A program made the translations under genes and the position numbers. This document shows positions 44,483 through 51,848 of a DNA stretch of 64,000 nt, one piece after another. The notes beneath the pieces are model-generated. The model was not told the origin of the DNA, did not search any database, and saw only the letters and a program-made list of their open reading frames with translations. The DNA is from Sphingomonas sp. PP-F2F-A104-K0414 (GTDB taxonomy: Bacteria > Pseudomonadota > Alphaproteobacteria > Sphingomonadales > Sphingomonadaceae). Every line of letters begins with the position of its first letter. Position 1 is the stretch's first letter. The stretch lies in NCBI RefSeq assembly GCF_004340945.1, contig NZ_SLYD01000001.1, forward strand, positions 310,001 through 374,000, given 5' to 3'.

Positions 44483-45312
44483 GCTGCGGTGGTTTCGACG
44501 AACAGCGCCATTGCCAGCAGATCGGCACAACCGCCGGGGCTGAGCCGTCGCGCCGTGAACGCGTGATGGATTTTGGTTGCACGGTCGCGCCAGTCGGCAG
44601 CGTCTACCCCTCCGGCGTCGAGGAACGCGCGCGCCTGCCGTTGCGCGAAGGAGAGCCCTTCTGCGCCACCGCGGTAAAGGAGATTGGTGTCGTCGACCCC
44701 GACGATCAGCGCCATGAGCGCGTGGACGCGACAGGCTTCTTCGTCCGCGCTCCGATGTCGCGCTTCGGCGAGCGCGGGCACGGCGATCCGGTAGAGCGAG
44801 GGAAAGCCGCCCGCCGCCTCGGCGCGCGCGCCACCGGCGGCATGACGTCGCGCGACGCTGCTGCCGTGGCTGTGCAGCGCAACCGGTCCGTGCATGATCT
44901 CCGCGCCCCAGCGTTGGGCGACGATCACGCCGAGTGTGCCGCGAGCGCCGTACGCCATGCGAAACCCGGCGGCGGCGGCTAGCAGCCCCATGCCGAAGAT
45001 CGCGCCGCGATGCGTGTTCACGCCGCCGGTGGCCGCCATCATCGCGACTTCGGCCTCGATCCCGATCGCGCGGAGGCGGTCCATGGCTGCACCGGCCGCG
45101 CCCGCTTCGGCGAGGCTTGCGAAGAACGGTTCGAGCGCGTCGGCGCTGCGGTTCATCATCGCCGCGTCCATGTCGTCGTGTGCGCCGGTATCAACCGGGC
45201 TGACCAGGCCGGGCTTGGGATAGGTCGCGATCTCGAGCTTGAGGCAGTCGGTCGCGAGCCGGCCGATGCCATCGCTGTCGATCGCCGTTGCCGAGCGGGC
45301 CAGCGCGGTCAT
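44479..45312 (-). CDS. mdcB: Triphosphoribosyl-dephospho-CoA synthase
   Basis: A 277-residue CitG/MdcB enzyme that makes 2'-(5''-triphosphoribosyl)-3'-dephospho-CoA, precursor of the MdcC prosthetic group, from ATP and dephospho-CoA. Family motifs are EIATYPKPGLVSPVDTGAHDDMDA, then GGVNTHRGAIFGMGLL and the late VDDTNLLYRGG and LSPGGCADLLAM. The ATG overlaps the mdcG stop and its own stop overlaps mdcH, so translation is coupled on both sides. Cytoplasmic. Confidence 0.92.
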   Translation of the reverse strand: MTALARSATAIDSDGIGRLATDCLKLEIATYPKPGLVSPVDTGAHDDMDAAMMNRSADALEPFFASLAEAGAAGAAMDRLRAIGIEAEVAMMAATGGVNTHRGAIFGMGLLAAAAGFRMAYGARGTLGVIVAQRWGAEIMHGPVALHSHGSSVARRHAAGGARAEAAGGFPSLYRIAVPALAEARHRSADEEACRVHALMALIVGVDDTNLLYRGGAEGLSFAQRQARAFLDAGGVDAADWRDRATKIHHAFTARRLSPGGCADLLAMALFVETTAA

Positions 45313-45938
45313 GTAAACAGTTCGGTTCGCGCGATCATGCGGTTGCCGTCTGCTGCCTTGGTGAGCAGTTCGGGCGCGTCGGAAGCCAATTCGCGCCACT
45401 GGACCGCGAGCCCCGTCGGCGTCACGATCTCGCCGTCGAGCCGCATCGGCGCCGCCGCGTCGATCCGCGCCAGTGCAGCAACCAGGCGGGCGACTTGGTC
45501 GGCTTTTGATACGTGCCAAACGAGATCCAGATCGGACGTCTCTGACAGATACGGCAGGCCGGTCAGGTACGTCCACGCCAGGCTGCCGAAGCACCGCGTC
45601 TCGGGATCTAGCACGACGAGTGCCGCAATCGTTGCCTGCCACGCGGTCGGCGCTTCCCGCAACGCATCGGAGAGCAACGGCGATGGCGCATCGGACGTGA
45701 TCGCACCGGGCGGCACCGCAAAGGCCAGACGCTGCTTTCCCAGCGATGGCGGCAACGGCAGGCCGAGCGGTACGCGGCCCGCCATGTCTTCGCATACGGG
45801 GCGACGCGCGATTAGCGGACGCCCCGAGCCGACCCAGTCGACCACCACGGGGATCGCCTGAAGTGCCGGATAGGCGGCTAGCGTCTCGTTCCAATGGGCT
45901 GGATCGAGATAGACCAATCGGTGACGCTCGAACCGCAT
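45309..45938 (-). CDS. mdcG: Phosphoribosyl-dephospho-CoA transferase (holo-MdcC synthase)
   Basis: A 209-residue protein matching MdcG, which transfers the prosthetic group made by MdcB onto the serine of the MdcC carrier. Supporting features are the N-terminal HRLVYLDPAHW, DWVGSGRPLIARRP, VPLGLPLPPSLGKQRLAFAV, and SETSDLDLVW, a nucleotidyltransferase-like Asp motif. The start forms a TAATG overlap with mdcE, and the stop overlaps mdcB. Assignment rests on these motifs and the operon position. Confidence 0.9.
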   Translation of the reverse strand: MRFERHRLVYLDPAHWNETLAAYPALQAIPVVVDWVGSGRPLIARRPVCEDMAGRVPLGLPLPPSLGKQRLAFAVPPGAITSDAPSPLLSDALREAPTAWQATIAALVVLDPETRCFGSLAWTYLTGLPYLSETSDLDLVWHVSKADQVARLVAALARIDAAAPMRLDGEIVTPTGLAVQWRELASDAPELLTKAADGNRMIARTELFT

Positions 45939-46654
45939 TACGCCGTCGCCGCCGCCGCCACTTCACCGGAGATGCGGGCCGATTTCGGCCGCCCGCCACG
46001 CTCCGCGCCGAGGGAGGCCCGGTCGTCGCCCTTGCGCGAGCATGCGAGCAACGTTTGCAACTGGTCCGCGAGACTGTCGTCCGGATCCCAGACCGCCGCG
46101 ATACCGCCGACGCTGACGAGGTTGTCTAGGCCGGGTGCGAAGACCGGCGTGGTATTCGCCTTCGCCTCCAGTACGTCGATCGGCAGTTTCGTCACGCGGG
46201 CCATTGAGGCTAGGTCCATCACCTCGGGATGCGCGCCGGGCAATGCGACCAGCGTGCCGCAGGCGAGTGCTGTGGCAATAAACGCGCCGGCCGCGCTGCC
46301 GCCGTAGAGCAGCCCGATCGTGCGGTGGCCACGCGCTTCGGCAAGCAGCAGCGACTTGGCGAGGTGCGCGAGGTATTCGCTGAGCCCGAGCAGTTCGTCG
46401 CGGCGGCTCATCCGCTGGCTAGCGCTGTCGACGAGGAACAGGATCGGCGTGGTGTCGTCACTGCGCGCGATCTGCAGCACCGCGGCGGACAGCCGGATCG
46501 CCTGGTCGATCCCGATCGGCGCACGCGCGGTCGCGCCGACGACATGGACCACCGCGCCACCGGGCAATGTTCCCTGCCCGAACAGCAGGTCACCCTCGGC
46601 GGTCACCGAATGACCGGACGGAAACAGCGAGGCGAGGATCTCAACGGGCGTCAT
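45938..46654 (-). CDS. mdcE: Malonate decarboxylase gamma subunit
   Basis: A 238-residue crotonase-like carboxyltransferase subunit that pairs with MdcD to decarboxylate malonyl-ACP. Visible features are LFVDSASQRMSRRDELLGLSEYLAH, TIGLLYGGSAAGAFIATALA (oxyanion-forming Gly-rich turn) and the substrate-side ALPGAHPEVMDLASMARVT. ATG 46654 lies 14 bp inside the end of mdcD and is preferred to an upstream TTG. Cytoplasmic complex member. Confidence 0.92.
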   Translation of the reverse strand: MTPVEILASLFPSGHSVTAEGDLLFGQGTLPGGAVVHVVGATARAPIGIDQAIRLSAAVLQIARSDDTTPILFLVDSASQRMSRRDELLGLSEYLAHLAKSLLLAEARGHRTIGLLYGGSAAGAFIATALACGTLVALPGAHPEVMDLASMARVTKLPIDVLEAKANTTPVFAPGLDNLVSVGGIAAVWDPDDSLADQLQTLLACSRKGDDRASLGAERGGRPKSARISGEVAAAATA

Positions 46655-47663
46655 CGGCGCTCTCCCGATACTGGGCGGCAAGGGTTACGAAAGCGGTGGC
46701 CGGCATGTCGGGGATAGCCTTGGGATTGTCGATCCCGAGCGTGCACCAGATGTCGGTCGCATCGGCTGCGTCCCCAAACCGCGCGATCCGGCGTTCGAGC
46801 CGTGCCTGCTCGGCCGTCAACGTATCCAGATCGAGATTGGGTCGCCTCCTCCCCCCGTTCGTGCTGAGCGAAGTCGAAGCACCGTCGATCGAGCCAAGCC
46901 CTTCGACTTCGCTCAGGGCGAACGGGTCGGGCGAGGCGCTCCGATCGGACAGCGGTCGAGCCGCGGGCGCCAATGCGGCAAGCGCGGCATCGCGGAAAGC
47001 CGCCGCGTCGTCGTCGACGAACACGTCAGCGCCGCCGATCAAGGTCCGATGCTTGCCGCCCATCGTCCGCCAGACCAGCGCGCGATCGCGCGAGTCGAAC
47101 TCCTCGACGCCCATGTTGGTCTCGATCACCTCGGGGCCGGTCACGCTGATGCGGCCCTGTTCGGACACAATCAGCGTCGAGCAGCATCCCGCGATCAACC
47201 CGCCGCCGCCATAGCATCCGGCACGCCCGCCGATCAGCCCGACCACGCGCACGCCCGCGATCCGTGCATAGACGACCGCGCGCATGATCTCGGCGATCGC
47301 GATCTCGCCGGCGTTGGCCTCCTGCAAGCGCACGCCGCCCGTATCGAATGCGATCACCACGTCGCGCCCGAGCGCCTTGGCCGCGCGCAACAGCCCGGTC
47401 AGCTTGGCGCCGTGCACCTCGCCGAATGCGCCGCCCATGAAGCGGCCCTCCTGCGCGGCGACTAGGATTGCCGTGCCGTCGAACGTCGCGCTGCCGACCA
47501 CGATCCCGTCGTCGAACTGCGCGGGAAGGTCGAAGATGCCGAGATGCGGGCTCGTCTCGCGCCGCTCGGGCCCGACGAACTCGGCAAAGCTGCCGGTGTC
47601 GACCAGCGCCGCGATCCGTTCGCGCGCCCCAGCCTCGTACCAGCTCTGGCGAAAATTGCTCAT
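46641..47663 (-). CDS. mdcD: Malonate decarboxylase beta subunit, with an in-frame palindromic insertion
   Basis: A 340-residue carboxyltransferase subunit. The N-terminal FRQSWYEAGARERIAALVD and GRFMGGAFGEVHGAKLTGLL are followed by the core FDTGGVRLQEANAGEIAIAE and GRAGCYGGGGLIAGCC. It is longer than the usual MdcD of about 285 residues. The excess is explained by residues about 240-275, low in similarity to the family, encoded by a palindromic repeat at 46855-46925 (PFALSEVEG peptide). Family-like sequence resumes after it (LDLDTLTAEQARLERRIARFG). The ATG overlaps mdcC (ATGA). Confidence 0.92.
   Translation of the reverse strand: MSNFRQSWYEAGARERIAALVDTGSFAEFVGPERRETSPHLGIFDLPAQFDDGIVVGSATFDGTAILVAAQEGRFMGGAFGEVHGAKLTGLLRAAKALGRDVVIAFDTGGVRLQEANAGEIAIAEIMRAVVYARIAGVRVVGLIGGRAGCYGGGGLIAGCCSTLIVSEQGRISVTGPEVIETNMGVEEFDSRDRALVWRTMGGKHRTLIGGADVFVDDDAAAFRDAALAALAPAARPLSDRSASPDPFALSEVEGLGSIDGASTSLSTNGGRRRPNLDLDTLTAEQARLERRIARFGDAADATDIWCTLGIDNPKAIPDMPATAFVTLAAQYRESADDAR
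46855..46925. repeat. Palindromic repeat (REP-like) inserted inside mdcD
   Basis: CCGTTCG...CTGAGCGAAGTCGAAG (46855-46879) is inverted as CTTCGACTTCGCTCAG...CGAACGG (46901-46925), with exact 16-bp and 7-bp complementary blocks. This resembles the GCTTCGACTTCGCTCAGC-type intergenic palindromes common in sphingomonad genomes. Here it is in frame within a gene. Confidence 0.85.
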
Positions 47664-47977
47664 GCCTCGGGCTCCTCGATCATGCGGACGCCCTGGGCGA
47701 GCCGCAGCGACACGGTGTCGGGTCGCGCGCCGCCATCGTTGATCGCGATCCGCAGGCCGCCGGCCGCACGCCTGCCGACGAAATCGGCGACCACCGCGTC
47801 CCACAGATCGCGAAAGCCATGTGCTGCGGTGCTGATCTCGATCGCGCACCGATCGGGTGCGTCGCCGCGCTCGACCAGCACCTCGAGATTGCCCGACGCG
47901 ACCACGCCGACCAGCGCCATTGTCCGCGTGCCGCCTGCCGGGGTCGGCGCGGCGATATCGAAATGGAGAATTTCCAT
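47660..47977 (-). CDS. mdcC: Malonate decarboxylase acyl carrier protein
   Basis: A 105-residue carrier bearing 2'-(5''-phosphoribosyl)-3'-dephospho-CoA. The modified serine is Ser28 in VGVVASGNLEVLVE, matching Ser25 of Klebsiella MdcC. The C-terminal INDGGARPDTVSLRLAQG is also a family hallmark. It is the second gene of the operon, 7 bp after mdcA, and overlaps mdcD by ATGA. Confidence 0.93.
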   Translation of the reverse strand: MEILHFDIAAPTPAGGTRTMALVGVVASGNLEVLVERGDAPDRCAIEISTAAHGFRDLWDAVVADFVGRRAAGGLRIAINDGGARPDTVSLRLAQGVRMIEEPEA

Positions 47978-47984
47978 GATTGTC

Positions 47985-49652
47985 CTACCAGTTCCGGAAG
48001 CGGCTCGGCGGCCGGTACAGCCCGCCCGAAGCGAGCATGAGGTCCTTGATCGATCGGGCGGCGAGCATGTTCCGGTTCGCATCGAGCGGATCGATGCCCA
48101 AGTCCTCGGGCCGCTGGATGATCTTCCGTTCGCGCAATCGCTCGACCATCGCCTTGTCGCGTCCACGACCGATCTCGGTGAAGCCCGCGACGCCGCGGAT
48201 CGCCTGCTCGCGCTCGTCGGCTGTGCGGCACAGCAACAGGTTGGCGATGCCCTCCTCGGTGACGATGTGCGTGGTGTCGTCGGCGTAGACCATGATCGGC
48301 GCCAGATCGAGATCGAGCTTCTCGGCGAGTTCGAGCGCACCGAGCTTTTCGACGAACAGCGGCGCGTTGCCCTCGCCGAACGTCTCGCCGATCTGCACGA
48401 CGAGTTTCCGTCCGCGCCTCAAAGGCGCCGCCGTATCCGGGTCGGCCTCCGCCCCAGCCTGGAGCCAGGGCGCGCTCGGGTGCCGTCGGCCGCGCGCGTC
48501 CGAGCCCATGTTGGGCGCACCACCAAAACCAGCGATCCGGTTCGCAGTGATCGTCGAGCTATGCCCCGCCAGGTCGATCTGGAGCGTCGAGCCAATGAAC
48601 ATGTCGCACGCGTACAGCCCCGCGGTCTGGCTGAAGGCACGGTTCGAGCGGAGCGATCCATCGGGACCGGTGAAGAAGATGTCGGGCCGCGCGGCAAGAT
48701 AATCCTCCATGCCGACCTCCGAGCCGAAGCAATGCACCTGCTCGACCCAGCCCGCCTCGATCGCCGGGATCAGCGTCGGATGCGGGTTGAGCGCCCAGTG
48801 CGTGCAGATCTTGCCCTTCAGCCCGAGCTTCTCGCCATAGGTCGGCAACAACAGCTCGATCGCCGCGGTATTGAAGCCGATGCCGTGGTTCAGCCGGCGG
48901 ACGCCATAGGGTTGATACAACCCCTTGATCGCCATCATCGCGGTGAGGATCTGCGTCTCGGTCATCGCCGCGGGATCGCGCGTGAACAGCGGCTCGACAT
49001 AGAAGGGCTTGCCCGCGTCGAGCACGAAATGAACCTGATCGCCGGGGATGTCGACGCGCGGCAGCGTGTCGACGATCTCGCCGACCTGCGCGATCACGAG
49101 GCCGCTACCGAAGCTGGTCGCCTCGACCACCGTCGGCGTGTCCTCGGTATTGGGGCCGGTATAGAGATTGCCGTGGCGATCCGCGCTGCCCGCAGCGATC
49201 AGCGCGACCTGCGGCGTCAGGTCGACGAAATAGCGCGCGAACAGCTCGAGATAGGTGTGGATCGCGCCCAGCTCGATCTTGCCGCCGAACAGCATCTTCG
49301 CGATCCGCGCCGATTGCGGGCCCGAATAGGAGAAATCGAGCCGCTTCGCGATGCCGCTGTCGAACACGTCGAGATGCTCGGGCAGCACCACGCCGGACTG
49401 GACCATGTGCAGATCGTGGATGCGCGCCGGGTCCATCGCCGCCAGCGCCTTCGCCAGCACGTCCGCCTGTTTCTGGTTGTCGCCCTCGAGACAGACCCGG
49501 TCGCCGGGCCGCAGCACCGCCTCGAGGAAATCGACCAGCGTCTCGGGATCGACCAGCTTACCGGTGGCGAAGCTCGCCCCGGCCGCGATCCGCTCCTCGC
49601 GCAAAGCCTTCCGCGTATTCCACTGCCGCACGCATCGTCTCCTGACGCTCAT
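47985..49652 (-). CDS. mdcA: Malonate decarboxylase alpha subunit
   Basis: A 555-residue acyl-carrier transferase that swaps acetyl for malonyl on holo-MdcC. Recognisable blocks are FLEAVLRPGDRVCLEGDNQKQADVL, VQSGVVLPEHLDVFDSGIAKRLDFSYSG, ELFARYFVDLTPQVALIAAGSADRHGN and PYGVRRLNHGIGFNTAAIELLLPTYG. The near-C-terminal LIVTEEGIANLL-type stretch marks the CoA-transferase second half. The start at 49652 has AAGGAG 6-9 bp upstream. First gene of the operon, divergent from madLM; expression is probably controlled by the GntR regulator and malonate. Confidence 0.94.
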   Translation of the reverse strand: MSVRRRCVRQWNTRKALREERIAAGASFATGKLVDPETLVDFLEAVLRPGDRVCLEGDNQKQADVLAKALAAMDPARIHDLHMVQSGVVLPEHLDVFDSGIAKRLDFSYSGPQSARIAKMLFGGKIELGAIHTYLELFARYFVDLTPQVALIAAGSADRHGNLYTGPNTEDTPTVVEATSFGSGLVIAQVGEIVDTLPRVDIPGDQVHFVLDAGKPFYVEPLFTRDPAAMTETQILTAMMAIKGLYQPYGVRRLNHGIGFNTAAIELLLPTYGEKLGLKGKICTHWALNPHPTLIPAIEAGWVEQVHCFGSEVGMEDYLAARPDIFFTGPDGSLRSNRAFSQTAGLYACDMFIGSTLQIDLAGHSSTITANRIAGFGGAPNMGSDARGRRHPSAPWLQAGAEADPDTAAPLRRGRKLVVQIGETFGEGNAPLFVEKLGALELAEKLDLDLAPIMVYADDTTHIVTEEGIANLLLCRTADEREQAIRGVAGFTEIGRGRDKAMVERLRERKIIQRPEDLGIDPLDANRNMLAARSIKDLMLASGGLYRPPSRFRNW

Positions 49653-49696
49653 TCTGCACTCCTTGTATTCTCTATTGCCTCAAACGCAACCCTGTG

Positions 49697-49714
49697 CATA
49701 CTTAACGGCGTATG
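49697..49714. promoter_or_regulatory. Candidate GntR operator between mdcA and madL
   Basis: CATAC (49697-49701) and GTATG (49710-49714) form an inverted repeat around TTAACGGC in the 95-bp divergent region. The spacing and ATAC/GTAT arms resemble FCD-type GntR (MatR/MdcY-like) sites. No single -10/-35 pair stands out. Confidence 0.4.
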
Positions 49715-49748
49715 AGACGACAGATCGAATACAGTGAGAGGATATGCC

Positions 49749-49799
49749 ATGAGCCAGTCCCTACCCATTCCTGCTCCAAATCCGGGACGCGCCGCATGA
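49749..49799 (+). CDS. 16-codon leader peptide overlapping madL
   Basis: ATG 49749 follows a good Shine-Dalgarno sequence (GAGAGG, 49736-49741, 7-bp spacing) and encodes MSQSLPIPAPNPGRAA. Its TGA at 49797 overlaps the madL ATG (ATGA). The madL start itself has no visible Shine-Dalgarno, so ribosomes probably reach it by reinitiation from this short frame. Pro-rich codons (PIPAPNP) may slow the ribosome. Confidence 0.55.
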   Translation: MSQSLPIPAPNPGRAA

Positions 49800-50236
49800 T
49801 CGCCGGAGTCGCGCTGCTCGCGATCTGCACGTTGATAGGGCAATTGCTCGGCGAAGGCCTTGGAGCGCTGCTCGGCGTGAAGGCCAATGTCGGCGGGGTC
49901 GGCATCGCGATGATCCTGCTGATCACCGCGCGGATGTGGCTGAAGTCGCGGGGCCGCTACGTCGAGGGCGTCTCGCGCGGGATCGGCTTCTGGGGTGCGC
50001 TGTATATCCCGATCGTCGTCGCGATGGCGGCGCAGCAGGACGTCGTTGCCGCGGTCGAGGGCGGGCCGGTGGTGCTGATCGCCGGCGTCGGTGCGCTGCT
50101 GGTGTGCTTCAGCGCGGTGGCGCTCATCAGCCGCCTGTCGGGCACGCCCGAGACGATGGACGAGATCGAGGCGCGCGAAGCCCGCGAGGCTGAAGTTGCC
50201 GCCGTCGCGCGCCCCTCCCCTGCAACCCAGCACTGA
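49796..50236 (+). CDS. madL: Malonate transporter subunit MadL
   Basis: A 146-residue inner-membrane protein with about four hydrophobic helices (start MIAGVALLAICTLIGQLLGE, then VGGVGIAMILLITAR, GFWGALYIPIVVAMAAQQ and VLIAGVGALLVCFSAVAL). It matches MadL, which with MadM forms the sodium- or proton-linked malonate carrier. A longer frame starts at 49712, but ATG 49796 fits family length. It is followed after 11 bp by madM. Confidence 0.9.
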   Translation: MIAGVALLAICTLIGQLLGEGLGALLGVKANVGGVGIAMILLITARMWLKSRGRYVEGVSRGIGFWGALYIPIVVAMAAQQDVVAAVEGGPVVLIAGVGALLVCFSAVALISRLSGTPETMDEIEAREAREAEVAAVARPSPATQH

Positions 50237-50247
50237 GGCGCACCGAC

Positions 50248-51012
50248 ATGGAAATGATCACCAAGGTGCTGACCGCCAACGCGTTGCTCACCGCGTTCGC
50301 GGTCGTCGGCATCGTCATGTGGCTGTCGAACATGCTGTCCGCCAAGCTGACGATGGGCCGGGTTCATGGTTCGGCGATCGCGATCCTGATCGGCCTCGCG
50401 CTCGCCTTCTGGGGCGGGATCGCGACCGGCGGGCACAAGGGGCTCGCCGATCTGCCGATGCTCGCGGGAATCGGCCTGATGGGTGGCGCGATGCTGCGCG
50501 ACTTCGCGATCGTCGCCACCGCCTGCGAAGTCGATGTCGAACAGGCGAAGAAGGCGGGGCTGATCGGCGTCGTCGCGCTGCTGCTCGGCACGGTGCTGCC
50601 GTTCATCGTCGGCGCGCTGGTCGCGGCGTCGTTCGGCTATACCGATGCGGTGTCGATGACGACGATCGGCGCGGGCGCGGTGACCTATATCGTCGGCCCG
50701 GTCACAGGTGCGGCGATCGGCGCATCTTCCCCGGTGATCGCGCTGTCGATCGCGACCGGCGTGTTCAAGGCGGTGATGGTGATGGTCGGCACGCCGCTGG
50801 TCGCCGGGCTGATCGGCCTCAACAACCCGCGCAGCGCGATGGTCTTCGGCGGGCTGATGGGCACGGTCAGCGGCGTATCGGGTGGGCTCGCCGCGACCGA
50901 TCGCCGGCTGGTGCCCTATGGCGCCTTGACCGCGACCTTCCATACCGGGCTAGGCTGTCTGGTGGCGCCGTCGATCCTGTACCTGATCGTCCGCGCGATC
51001 GTGGGGGGCTGA
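50248..51012 (+). CDS. madM: Malonate transporter subunit MadM
   Basis: A 254-residue, highly hydrophobic protein with about seven helices and the MadM blocks GSAIAILIGLALAFWGGIATGG, LPMLAGIGLMGGAMLRDFAI, GAGAVTYIVGPVTGAAIGAS and a late TATFHTGLGCLVAP. With MadL it imports malonate for the divergent decarboxylase. The GntR regulator starts 6 bp after its stop. Confidence 0.92.
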   Translation: MEMITKVLTANALLTAFAVVGIVMWLSNMLSAKLTMGRVHGSAIAILIGLALAFWGGIATGGHKGLADLPMLAGIGLMGGAMLRDFAIVATACEVDVEQAKKAGLIGVVALLLGTVLPFIVGALVAASFGYTDAVSMTTIGAGAVTYIVGPVTGAAIGASSPVIALSIATGVFKAVMVMVGTPLVAGLIGLNNPRSAMVFGGLMGTVSGVSGGLAATDRRLVPYGALTATFHTGLGCLVAPSILYLIVRAIVGG

Positions 51013-51018
51013 CGGCAC

Positions 51019-51711
51019 GTGGCGGGTATCGACATCGAAGACACCGGACTGCTGTCCGACCGGATCCGCAATGCGCTGACCGATGCGATCTCGTCGGGCG
51101 AACTGGCGCCGGGCACGATGCTCGACGAACAGCAACTGGCGGACCGCTACGGCGCGTCGCGCACGCCGGTCCGCGAGGCGCTGCGGCAATTGGCGACCAG
51201 CGGCATGGTCGAGGTCCGCCCGCGCCGCGGCGTCATCGTCCGCCACGTCACCGCCGAGGAGGTGATGGACATGTTCGAGACGATGGCGGAGATCGAGGCG
51301 GTCTGCGTCCGCCTCGCCACCTACCGCATCACGCCGCTCGAACGCAGTCGCCTGCTCCGCATCCACGAAGCCAGCGAAGCGGCGGTCGAGGCGGGCGACG
51401 TCGATGCGTATGATGCGCTCAACCGCGAGTTCCACGAGGCGATCTACGGCGCCGCGCACAACGACTTCCTCGCGGAGCAGGCGATCGCGGTCCGCACGCG
51501 TCTGAACGCATTCCGCCGCATGCAACTTCGCCAGGACCGCCGCCTCGCCAAGTCGCGTGCGGAACATGACGCGGTGATGCGCGCGATCGCCGAGGGCGAC
51601 GGCGACGAAGCCGCGCGCCGGATGCGCGCGCACATGCTCAACGCGGCGAGTGCGCTCGACAGCTACATCGCGCATCAGGACGCGTTGCATATTCAACCGG
51701 CCAAAACCTGA
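51019..51711 (+). CDS. GntR-family (FCD) regulator of malonate genes
   Basis: A 230-residue FadR-type GntR regulator. The winged helix-turn-helix is IRNALTDAISSGELAPGTML, then ADRYGASRTPVREALRQLATSGM (residues about 15-62). The FCD effector domain (about 85-215) has the metal/ligand His residues in FHEAIYGAAHND and SRAEHDAVMRAI. The start is GTG. It is cotranscribed with madLM and is probably the malonate-responsive repressor of mdc and mad, by analogy with MdcY and MatR. Confidence 0.9.
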   Translation: MAGIDIEDTGLLSDRIRNALTDAISSGELAPGTMLDEQQLADRYGASRTPVREALRQLATSGMVEVRPRRGVIVRHVTAEEVMDMFETMAEIEAVCVRLATYRITPLERSRLLRIHEASEAAVEAGDVDAYDALNREFHEAIYGAAHNDFLAEQAIAVRTRLNAFRRMQLRQDRRLAKSRAEHDAVMRAIAEGDGDEAARRMRAHMLNAASALDSYIAHQDALHIQPAKT

Positions 51712-51848
51712 GGTGAGCAATTCCTCGGCGTGCTGGCCCCCGTCGCCGCCCGCGCCCGGCGCCTGGGGATTAGTGCTGGAAACGCTGTAACATTCGCACG
51801 TTCGTGCCGCACGCTAGCCGGAGTCCGGCCATCGCACGGCGTCCTGAC

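Noticed and set aside
47544..49715. A 723-codon plus-strand frame opposite mdcA and mdcC
   Set aside because: It is the antisense shadow of the mdc genes, with no recognisable domain.
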